64,000 bases of DNA, from assembly GCF_018143015.1 (NCBI RefSeq), contig NC_054741.1, positions 49,677,048 to 49,741,047 on the forward strand, written 5' to 3'. The stretch comes from Lytechinus variegatus. Taxonomy: Eukaryota > Echinodermata > Echinoidea > Temnopleuroida > Toxopneustidae. Of this stretch, positions 47,328 through 57,800 are shown piece after piece. The notes beneath the pieces are model-generated. The model made no database searches, was not told where the DNA came from, and saw nothing but the letters and a program-made list of their open reading frames with translations. The position numbers and the translations under genes were made by a program. The stretch's first letter is position 1. The number at the start of each line of letters is the position of its first letter.

Positions 47328-47395
47328 TCATATAGCTGTTCGTAAGTTAAGAGCGACTTTAAGAACGACTGGTGAACCTTTCTTTCGCTCTAACT
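47328..47395. mobile_element. GTGTTTCATA..GTTCGTAAGTTAAGAG MITE, single end
   Basis: GGTGTTTCATATAGCTGTTC then GTAAGTTAAGAGCGACTTTA matches the ends of the 52667-53163 element; the opposite end was not found. Confidence 0.65.
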
Positions 47396-47579
47396 TCTCA
47401 TCAGAGTAGGCTTTACTGAAGTTATGTGAGCGGGAGCTGACATTTCTTTACCAGGGGCGGATCCAACTTTCTCTAACAGAGGGGGTGGAAAAATATTTTC
47501 ATCTATATATATTTCCCGATCGGATATTCTAAGCACTTTTTGTAACCGTGAACTTGATGGGTATACGCGCTATATCTAA

Positions 47580-48110
47580 ACAATTGATGCGAGTGCGAAA
47601 TGCGAGCTGAATATTTGTTACCTAAAATTTGGAAAGTATAGAAGCATTTTTGATAATCAAGAACTAAATGGGTATCTAGCTATCTCAATAGTTTATGCAA
47701 GCGCAAAGCGCGAGCTGAATTTCTGAATCCAAAATGGACATTCTATACGTTTTGAAACCAGCGTGAAGCTCAAAATGAACAGTTTTGATATTCTGACCTA
47801 ATTTTTTTTTTACATTCTAAGCACTATTGGTTATCGTGAAAGGATATGGGAATCTAACAAAACATATTATGACAGCGCGAAGCGCGAGCTAATTTTTGTT
47901 GTTGATAATTTGACCCAAAGTTGGACATTCTAAACACTTATCTAACCATGAACAGGATCAATCGTCACCTTGCTAAACAGTCATTGATGGAAACGCGAAG
48001 AGCGAGATAAAATAAATTGATATTCTGACCTAAAATTCGGACTTTCTAAGCACCATTGGTGATCATGAACAGAATGGGTATCTAACAAATAATCTTATGC
48101 GAAACATGAA
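47580..48110 (-). repeat. ~110-bp tandem satellite, six units, inverted
   Basis: Cores such as AGCGCGAAGCGCGAGCT at about 47587, 47697, 47760, 47872, 47990 and 48097; spacings 110, 63, 112, 118, 107. Opposite strand to the 43.5-kb array. Confidence 0.82.
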
Positions 48111-48690
48111 TTTGGCACCCCCTTCAAACATCAAATTGGCGCCCAAAAAGGTCGCATATGAATTTGGCGCCCCCTCCCCAGATTGAACATGAAGTTTGCG
48201 AACCAGGACAAACATCTAATTGGCGCCCGAAAGGTTGAATATAAATTTGGCCCCCATTCCCTAGGTTAGACATGCATTTGGCCCCTCAGGACAAACATCG
48301 AATTGGTGCACCTATTCGGCCCTCCTATGTAGAACATCAATTCGGCGCCCCCAAGTCGAACATCTATTCCGCCCCCCCCCCCTAATTCGAACATCATTTC
48401 GGCGCCTCTAAAGTCGAACATCAATTCCACGCCCCTCTATTTCGAACATAAATTTGGCGCCTCCTATATCAAACTCCAATTCGGCACCCCTAGGTAGGAC
48501 ATCAATCTGGCGTCCCTATGTCGAAGATCAATTCGGCGCCATTATGTCGAACTTCATTTCGGCGCCCCTAAGTCGAACATCATTTAGGAGCCCCTAGGTC
48601 GGACATAAAATCGGCGCCCTCCCCCTATGTCGAACATAATTCGGCGCCCCTAGTTCGTACATCATTTCGGCACCCCTGGGTCTGACAAAA
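48105..48690 (+). repeat. ~26-bp minisatellite, about 20 units
   Basis: Degenerate units close to TCGAACATCAATTCGGCGCC plus CCTAAG. Unit length is not a multiple of three, and the units lack unique spacers. Confidence 0.88.
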
Positions 48691-49151
48691 AAACACAAAC
48701 AAACTAAAAATTAAAATCAATTCTCTGTAGAGGACATTCTATTCCAACGGAAGAGGGAGCAGCTACATGCATGTAGGTAGCGAAACGATCAATAACTTCC
48801 TTATTTATAATTTAAAAAGTGGATAAGCCAGAAAATATTAGTTTCAACTTTTCCTTGGTACCAAATTTAGAATAAATCATTAATATTTAGGGGCAGCGCT
48901 TGGATATTTTTTCTAACTTTATTTATACCTCAAAGAGTTACACCGGCTAGATCTTCCCTTATTTCATCTCCTTTCTCATTGTTTTTTTTTTGTCTCCCAC
49001 TACTTGGAGATCATGGGGTGATCATAGGGGCGACTTCCCTCCCCCACCCACCGTCTTCCGCGGTGCCCGCCCCTGATTTATTTAGAAATGGACGTGCTTG
49101 AAGAAATGATGGAAGAATCAATAAATGCAGCCATCACTTCTTTCAAGTTGG

Positions 49152-49220
49152 TCTAAGACACTGCGAGCACTCCATCATGCCTCCATGAACGGCCTTAAGT
49201 CATCCCACGACTATGACCCG
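49152..49220 (-). pseudogene. Decayed copy of the ACOT8 terminal exon
   Basis: On the minus strand the sequence matches the ACOT8 last exon at roughly 54 of 69 positions (GTCGTGGGATGACTT, TGGAGGCATGATGG). In the exon frame it reads HSRGMT-stop-GRSWRHDGVLAVS-stop, and the acceptor AG has become CG. It is a relic of a local duplication, 5.6 kb beyond the functional exon. Confidence 0.8.
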
Positions 49221-49555
49221 TTTACACAAAACAATATCGGTATCATTCTCGTTACACGTATTTTTATTTGAAAAAAAAAACCCGGCAGAATCGAGTTGTT
49301 TATAATTTGGTGGCAATTTACTACTTTAAACATGAACACAGAAAAAAGCTGCGAATTTTAATCCTCTTGTTTCTTATATTTTGGAACCCTCGAGGAAAAA
49401 AGGGTTCCCCAAAAAGAATCTTTATGTGCTCAAGGAATTTACCATCGAAAAAATCAAATTTTTACTCTAGAGTGAATTACAAATGTCACAATGGAAAAAT
49501 AGTAAACAGCAATGCTATTCACTGTATCATAAATATTGCATAATTAAAAAAAAAT

Positions 49556-49800
49556 AGCTCGCGCTTCGCGCTCGTATTGATCTCGTACATGTACGTAGTA
49601 CTTAGTCTCGTTGTAGAAATAAAACTGTAGTTTTAAGGACTACCCCCGCTGGCGTGCAGATGTGGGGCATAGGGATCATGGAAGAAAAATAATGAATTTG
49701 ATATATATATTTTTATAGATATTATGTCAAACTCTGTTACAAAATTAGATATTTGCATTAAAACATCAAAAGTTTTGCTCGCTCGCTTTGCTTGCTCACA
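49556..49800 (+). repeat. Scattered satellite units
   Basis: GCTCGCGCTTCGCGCTCGTA at 49556 and a weaker GCTCGCTCGCTTTGCTTGCT at 49777. Confidence 0.6.
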
Positions 49801-50573
49801 GTTTTTTGTTTTAATAAAGCTGGCCTAGCTATCACATCATGTCTGGCCCTCGAAAAATTTTAGACTCATTATGCAATTGCCCCCCCCCCTCAAACTAAAG
49901 AAAAATCCCTCACACACAACAAAGGTTGGGCTAGTCATCCCAAGGATGTATACAGCGGTGGGGGCAGTTACCTCCTCCCCCTAAAAAAAAGAAATTGAAA
50001 ACTATAAATATTCACAAAATTGAACATAAGTGTGCACAAAATCCTTCAATTTCACTTTTGGCAAGCTTGGTCACTTTACTCCCTTGCTTTCCGAGTTTCA
50101 TTGAAAATGTTCACGTGTCTCCCCCCCCCCCTGGAAAAAAATCTGCTTATGACCATGGTCATCCCCCCAACCTTAGACACAAATCGACACCTAAGAAAAC
50201 AAGAAAAATAACCCAGTTTCCTTATTTAAAAAATTATTTTGTTTCCTGGTAATCTGGATGAGTACACCACGGATTAATTAAGTTGAAATAATGTTCTCAG
50301 ACATTTAAATTATCAGTGTTCCTTGAAGCAGAGACATGGAGTACTGTACTTGTTCATAATTATACTCGAACTTTTCAATACATTAATGCATAACTAGTGA
50401 GAAATTACACAACTATACTCTCTCAACCCATGTATGGTTTCTGAGAATTGTTTTATTTTTATCATATAAATTAGAATAAGATTATCTTAACATTGTATTT
50501 TAAAACATAAAACTTGTATGAAGTCCACCCCCATTTTTGTAGTGGTACCTGTGTTCTTTCCTGTTCTCATTAT

Positions 50574-50680
50574 CCTCCCCTCTCCCCCTTTCTTTCTCTC
50601 CTTTCTCTTTCTCTCTCACCCTCACCCCAACCTCTCTCATTCCCTTTTTTATGTTTACCTCAGCCCCCCCACATTGACAC
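50574..50680. repeat. Pyrimidine tract
   Basis: C/T-rich run (CTCTCCCCC, TTTCTCTCTC) that explains the Leu/Ser- and Glu/Arg-rich open frames. Confidence 0.85.
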
Positions 50681-51107
50681 TTCAAGTTATTATGTCTCTC
50701 TTGTACTCTCTTGCCAGTCTGTAAACTATAATAAAATAATACTGTGCATCTTCCTTGATTAGTTAAGATCCAGTAATCATTCCACCATTACATTATACAA
50801 TAATTTGAATTTATTCAATATAATTTTTATGTAACATCATATTAAATCACAAGATACTGAACAATTTATTATGTGTAAACCATGAACAAACACAAACATC
50901 TCAAGCACCGTTCCATGTGGCTTGTCAGCACAGAGCAGTCTTCATTCTCTGACTGTAACCATAGTAACAGTCAGAGGCCAATGCCTCTCATCCAATCAAA
51001 ACCAAGCATTTTTACTGATATTGTAAGAGCCGACAATGTACTCAGGGCTGAAATTTTCATAAAACATCCTCTGATTTAACTACACGGCATTCATACAGAG
51101 CAAAGAA

Positions 51108-51385
51108 TATATGATTATATATATTTGATATATATAATTATATATGATTATATATTTATATATAAATTTATATATAAATTTATATATAAATATATATAAA
51201 TATATATAAATTTATATATATGTATTTATATATATAAATTATATAAATATATTATATAAATATATTATATAAATATATAAATATATTCATATATATATAT
51301 ATATATTTATATTTATTATATATTTATATATATTTATGATTATATAATTATATATGATTATATATATTTGATATATATTCTATCA
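51108..51385. repeat. (TA)n / TATATAAAT tract
   Basis: About 280 bases of almost pure A and T, in TATATAAAT and TATATGATTA units. Confidence 0.95.
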
Positions 51386-52666
51386 AATCGTGTTGCAAAC
51401 AATTCTGTAAAAACACTAGCTAGCAATGCAGCAGATTCTGTATTGTACTAATAAGCTGCATTGATTTTTTTTGGTATAAGATTTTATTTCACAATAATGC
51501 AGCTGAATTCATAACATCAAGCCAATAATAGGAATCATATTCAGTGTCTTCTTACTTCTCTTTCTCTATCTAGATAAAACATTTAAGACACTGAGCAGAT
51601 TCGTGCTAAGGGTATGGCACAGACTATTCTCAGAGTGTCTTGCACTCACATCATACAATAAGAAAACATACCTACAGTTTAATTTACTAGATGTATGCAC
51701 ATGCCATATAGTTATAGAACGTGTTTCATACTTTCATGAAGCAATAATTTCTGGATCACATACAGAGAACTTTAAGAAGTGATTCCCACAGTTGCCAACC
51801 TGAAAAAGAACATTTCAGTATTCTTTAAGTTGAAAATCCGTATTTCGGTGAGGAAATCAGTATTTTCAAAAAATACCATACGATAACACATAAAGCTGAA
51901 ACTTTGGAGATTAGTATTTTACATTAAACTATCAGTATTTTTCTCACTTTTCAGTACCACTTGTCAGCTCTGGATCATTCCCTATTTCAACGTCAAGTGT
52001 TGCAGTTCTTGAAATAATGAAAGCACTGATTGTTAACAGTGTTTGGAATTTGGTAGTATTGGAAATATGCAGCATACATGTATGTATCTAAGAGCTACCA
52101 TAGAGAAATTCTTAATGGTATGATGATACCCTTATCTTGATAGATGTCTGACCTCTGACCCGCTAAACCATTGGTCGTTCCCGTCTGACCAAAAAAGATT
52201 GCAATTATGACTGAAATTACCAACTGAACTAGAGATTTCTAATTCCTGTCCTGGAAAAAGTTACTGTCTTTTATGATGATGATTCATATAAGTAGGTTAT
52301 CATATGGAAAAATAGAGTAATGTATATTGCATCTATTAAATTTAGAGACTTTATTAGATTACGTGTACTACATTTATGCATATCCCTTTAGAGTCATGTT
52401 GATTATTTTTGTGCTAACAAAACATTATTTTATTTTCAGACTATTGAACCTTCAGAACAAGAAAACTTTGTAATAACAAACCCTAGTTTCTATTCAGATT
52501 AATAAACTTGTGGCATCTATGGAATAATGCCACAAAAGTTCAGATTAACAAACACATTTCCAATTTTTGCATTCAAATACATCAAGGTTTACGTAATGTT
52601 TCAGAATACTGAACCTTTACTATTCACAACTTGAAAGTAACATGCATCATCCAGATTTATGACATC

Positions 52667-53163
52667 TGGTGGGTGTTTCATAAAGCTGTTCGTAAGTTAA
52701 AGGTATTGTTTAACTTTGTGAGCAGCAGATTTTAAAAATTCTCAAACCAAGATGAAACAAGTGTACAAGTGCATGTATTAGAACTAATAAACCCTGAAAA
52801 CAACCATTATTGAGAATAAAAAGCTAAAACTACAAGGCAGACCCCGATTTTGTAAATAGGCGTCTTATAGACACCTAAATAGTACACATAGGTGTATATG
52901 ATGAAATTAAGATGGTGTTTCCGGTCACTTTATATTTCAATTTTTGAAGCACTAAATAATCATTTTCGAATGCAATTTTTTCTGGGCTTCATTTTTGGAA
53001 CACATCACAGACACAGGTGACAAGTGTGATCTTCTAGCTCAGATTTTTTAAAAGTCAAGCCAATGTTAACCAATCACTTTAAGAGTTTAGCACGTAAGAA
53101 AGGGTCACTAGCCGTTCTTAAAGTCGCTCTTAACTTACGAACAGCTTTATGAAACGGCCCCCA
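52667..53163. mobile_element. GTTTCATAAAGCTGTTCGTA MITE interrupted by a second element
   Basis: Outer ends GTTTCATAAAGCTGTTCGTA in inverted orientation on both sides, with TTAAGAGCGACTTTAAGAAC on the right arm. Interrupted at its TTAA by the family A element. Confidence 0.85.
52701..53078. mobile_element. TTAA-flanked MITE, family A, copy 2 (nested)
   Basis: Collinear with 5159-5481; flanked by TTAA at 52697-52700 and 53079-53082. Carries about 45 extra bases (GCAGACCCCGATTTTGTAAA region) absent from copy 1. Confidence 0.87.
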
Positions 53164-53891
53164 GATTACAAATTATAAGTATGTATCTAACCAGAAAACA
53201 GGCGCATTTCAAGATGATTAAACTACATGAGTTCAAGTGATATTTCAGTTGAATGGACATTCTGTCATGATATAAAAAACACTTTATACACATAAAACAG
53301 AAACAATTATAAATTTGTCAAAATCACAAACATTAAACTTAACTTCAATAAAAAAGAATTTGATACTGACCTTTAATAATGGATGTTCTAATCTTCTTTC
53401 TTATATATAAATACAATATGGCAATTTTAATGAGATATTAAAGCTTAATTAACATAACATGAATCAAATCTAACTTTTAAACTAATTGAGGCTTATGTAT
53501 CCTGTAACAATGATTTATTCCTGAGAATGCAAATATAATAATTATATAATTGTGAAACTTGAAATGAAATTTCTTATTTAGCCTCATATTACTCCAAGAT
53601 TTCACAAAACACCATATTCAATCAGAAGACAAGAGAGGTGAGGAATAATACTTTACCTCTGTTAATATTGAGATTGTCTGTTATTAGTTGATTGGCAGTT
53701 CTGACAATATATTTTTAGTTCAAGATCCCCCAAATAAATAATAATGCATATCAGGTTTGTCAAAGTTACTATTACCCTGTTGCATAAAGATATATCCAAT
53801 CTTTTGATTGGTTCCAATAATAAATTTATGTGAAACCATTCCCTAGAAGATTTAGGATTGTTATATAGCAATCTATGTTGCAGGGCGCATA

Positions 53892-54518
53892 CACTTGAGG
53901 CCAAAAGTTTACATACACCCATGGAATTCAGTGAAATTCGTTCACTTGCCAAACATTGTCAAATTTACTAAATCTTCACAAAAATAAATACTACCATGAC
54001 AAATTTGGTATCAAATGAAATGGCGTATTAAGCTCTTTCACATGATTGGGATGCTGTTGGAATTAAAGTATGTTTCAGGTGGAATCTTTAAGAAAAAAAA
54101 GTAAAATTTGTGCCAAATTTATTCTATTGTTTGTTATGTATATTTTCAATTATTGTCTCATAGAAATGTCAAATCTGTGATTTATATTAGATTCTTTATC
54201 ATTATACGTCACCACTGAACAAAAAAGTGTAATCTGAAATGTTTGTGTTGAGAAATAACTAGCACAAATGTTTTAGTCAAGTTTTTATTTTTAATTTGTC
54301 TAAAGTATGAAGATTTTTTTTAATGAAAATGCCACCTAAATATTTTTCAGCTCCTGATGACAAAGCAATGTGATAAAGATGCAGACATACTCATTTGTTT
54401 GATTTCAAATTCATCATGATAGCACAAACATTTTATAAGATACAGTAAATTTGATGTTTGGCAAGTATCAACTTTTCTCTGAATTTCCAGGGTATATGTA
54501 AACTTCTGGCCTCTACTG
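53892..54518. mobile_element. Tc1-like non-autonomous element
   Basis: TIRs GGCCAAAAGTTTACATACAC (left) and GGCCAGAAGTTTACATATAC (right, inverted), flanked by TA at 53890-53891 and 54519-54520. The GAAGTTTACATACAC-type end is shared with fish Tc1-like elements. 627 bp, no transposase frame. Confidence 0.83.
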
Positions 54519-54801
54519 TATATCACTCATCTTACTGAGTATGTGATATCAATATGTGAGATCTTTCTATACAGATGTCGCATGCAAATATAAGAAATAA
54601 TCGAATACAGTAATACAATGGCATGATGACACAAGAGTCACACAATCAATAGCAGAATTGTCTTTGATTCAAAGTTTATCAAAAAAAAAATGATAGTGTT
54701 GTGGATACAGATTGGCTGTGATTGAATCGCTATATGGATTGGTTTTTGCGACAGTGAGTTTTCCCCTTTGAGAAGTTTGGAGGCAAGAATGATCATATTC
54801 A

Positions 54802-54899
54802 TCATAGCTTTGGTCTCAGAAGAGCTTCTTGGGCCACCGTCACTGCAAGGACACCGTCACGCCTCCAGAATCGACCTAAAGTCATCCCACGACCATGAC
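54802..54899 (-). CDS. ACOT8: ACOT8 exon 6, catalytic Gln, PKL end
   Basis: Acceptor aatag; encodes HGRGMTLGRFWRRDGVLAVT, VAQEALLRPKL and TGA (54804-54802). Aligns with the human GRLWRQDGVLAVTCAQEG block. Confidence 0.93.
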
Positions 54900-57800
54900 C
54901 TATTACAAAGCAATCAGACAAGGGTTCGCACTGTCAAAGACAAAGTATGCTGCTTTAATATATACTTTAAAAAGCAGTGCCTCCAAGAAGGTTTACTAAT
55001 TTCAGACCTTTATTTGTGAATACTTTGTGGTCTTGAGACACATACAATGAGGGTAAAGTGAAAGATATACATTAATAGTCTTGTGTCCAACGTAGGAAAT
55101 ACAAGGGGCAACGGGCAATGTCACCCTCATAACAGCCCAAATAGCCCTCAAAATACATGCTTTGGTGCGACCATTTAATTCTAGAGCCTCCCCCCCCCGC
55201 CGATCTGTCACAAAACAATTCAAGATCAATTAGAAAATCAATATTCTAACTGTGGAATAATATTTGCATTTACAGTACATTTGCTTATTGACCATAAAAA
55301 GTAGCCCTTAAAATGAAAGAATAGCCCCTGAAATTCTGCAATCAACCTAATGTGGAAAAAAAAGATACCTGATAGCCCCTAGAAAATTAAAAATAATTTC
55401 CTACCCTGCTTATGTCACTTTCTTTCAGTAATGTCTTATGACACTTAACACCTTTCAACCTGGCATTTCATCATCTCATTGCTTGCAACATGTTTGTAAA
55501 TTTAACATTTAGGTGGCTCAGATATTCCTTCATCTTTTTAAAGCTTGTTTCTTGATTACTAAATAGCCTGCTCAGTGCTCAGTAAAAAAAATCAGTTGTT
55601 TATTCACCGTTCAAAAATGAATAATTAGTGACATGGTCCTTAGTTATTCTTCAGGTTGGATGATATGGGTTAAGGATGATAAAAAATCAGATTGGATGTA
55701 TGAACTCAATGGAATAGGCACAAGACATCTCCCCCCATAGCTTGTAACTTACAACAGCTGGATCAAGATGTCAAGATTGGATAATCTGAGCCCGCCCCCC
55801 CCCCCCCCACCCCCCCTCTTACAAAGAGTTATGATTGGTCCAATCAACCTCAACTGTATGGAAATTCATCCATGTCATTTTTTTCTAAAGGAAATTTGCA
55901 TTATGTCTTTTCTAAGCAAATAGAAGCATGCTGAATTTTCAAAAAAGATGAATGTATGAATAGTCATCATATCTAGAAAATATTTTGGACAAAAATGCAT
56001 TTTAGATGTTGACGTCAGGGTTGGGCTCAATTACGAAGTATTTGATCAATTACAAGGTAATTGATCAATTACGTAATTAATTACAATTTTTTGAGTAATT
56101 GTGATTGTATTTGAAATTATGAAAGGAAAAGTAATTGTATTGTAACTTTAATAAAATGTAATTGACTTCAATTAATTTAAATTACATTCAATTACTTTAC
56201 AACAAACTTACTTAATTTCCTGACCTTTCTCATTTCAAAAGCCGTATCAGAGTGTAATAGGCAGAATCTGTGCTCTTTAACATTAACCTTCATCTTTAGT
56301 TTCTTTGTAACTTAGAATTATGTGGAAATAGGTGGTGTTAGTACATACAGAATACAAATTTATTTCATTTCTTATATAGAAAGTAATTAAAATTGTAATT
56401 GTAACTGACAAAAGTAATTGGTAATTGTAATTGAAAAAAATGTAATTTAATTGCAAAGTAATTGTAATTGAACATTTCTTCAATAATGTAATTATAATAG
56501 TAATTGAAGAAAGTAATTGAGCCCAACCCTGGTTTATGTTGCTGGCTTTCTATAGTTGCGGTTGAATGAATCAATCACAACTCTTTGTAAGACGGGACCC
56601 TGATTTTTTTTTAGAATGAGGAAACAAGATTAGATTTCCAAATCCAGGACACAAATCTTAGCAATGATCATAGAACAAAAAGCATGCAGTGACCATAATG
56701 CACATTCAACCATGAATGGCATCCATACAATCAATCATCATATCAATCGCTAAGGTTTGTGCATCAGGACCCTCTTGGACTTACCCAACTGAGGGCTTTT
56801 ACATTCATAAAGCATCCATTAGTCTGATTCTAGGAATGGACATAAAAGAAAAAAGGTTCAAGACACTAGTCCACTTACCCGATTGAGGGCTTTCACATTC
56901 ATATAGCATCCATTCGTCGATCCGGCAAGGAGCATGAAACCATATAGAATGATCCAATGAACACATCATACCAAGGGGTTTATCTCGGTTGGGAAGATAC
57001 GTCATACCGGCAAGAAACAGGTCTGAGATGTAGGCTAAGCAACAATGCTGAAGATCCATACCACCTTCACCTGCACAATGGCAAGTCACAATATATGATT
57101 GTCAAAATGTTGAAGCAAAATCTCTTAAGTGCATAATGGAAGCAAAAAAAGATCCCAATGAATTGTCAATAAGGTGATAAGATTCAGACGAGTTATAAAC
57201 TGAATGTCAAACGTTTGCACCATAATCCACAAAATAACACATCGAAAAATAACAATTTTTACTTTTTAATGTGATATTTTCACTTCTAGCAGTCTTCATT
57301 CTTCCTGATTTGCCAGACCAATTGAATTTCTAAATGGATGTGAGTCAATAAGTTTAGGAATGCTCAAAATATGCCTACTAATATAATACAACAATAGATT
57401 GATTTGAAATTCTACTTGCATTATAGATCAATTCAAATTGAATTGCTTATTATTTTGTCATCCTAGATGTTTTCTTAATAAATTGTAATCATATGTAAAA
57501 CTTTTAACAAAACTATAGTGAATATGATGTCCATAGGCATCTAAAAGTGCTACCTACCTGTATTTTCTCCTATGTTTCCTTTAACTTTAACCCAAATCAA
57601 GAGTTTGGGTTCAGTAGGTTGATCAAAGGACATGCTAAAGAAGTTTTCTCTGTCTACTCGCTTGGTTTCGAATGTGATTTCTTGAGCAAGCTGTTTCTGA
57701 GCCCATTTACGCAGCCTCTCAGGAATATCTGGATTCCTATTAAAAAAAAAACAATGGAAAATTTGTATATGTTGTAGCAGATTATTAAAAGGCTGATAAT

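Larger units (their letters stand above)
47452..49075 (-). mobile_element. CAGGGGCGGATCC-ended element with satellite and minisatellite
   Basis: Left CAGGGGCGGATCCAACTTTC, right end inverted CAGGGGCGGGCACC. Contains inverted-orientation satellite units (47587-48110) and the ~26-bp array (48105-48690). The right terminus is less certain than the left. Confidence 0.55.
41192..54801. other. SRCR-ACOT8 convergent intergenic region, repeat-dense
   Basis: 13.6 kb with no intact gene. From left: SRCR 3' UTR (candidate AATAAA 42457), palindromic MITE 42710, satellite-bearing element 43282-44332, hAT-like element 44639-45844, a 324-bp tandem duplication 45991-46611, two abutting MITEs 46723-47304, element plus satellite plus minisatellite 47452-49075, a decayed ACOT8 exon copy 49152-49220, pyrimidine and AT tracts, nested MITEs 52667-53163 and a Tc1-like element 53892-54518. 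Stretches 41500-42700, 50200-50500 and 51400-52660 show nothing I can name. Confidence 0.7.

Noticed and set aside
48105-48690. Possible CRISPR array
   Set aside because: Units are contiguous and degenerate without unique spacers, and the setting is a eukaryotic genome; it is a minisatellite.
54768-55019. 83-codon plus-strand frame
   Set aside because: Antisense shadow of ACOT8 exon 6, whose minus-strand frame has catalytic and splice-site support.
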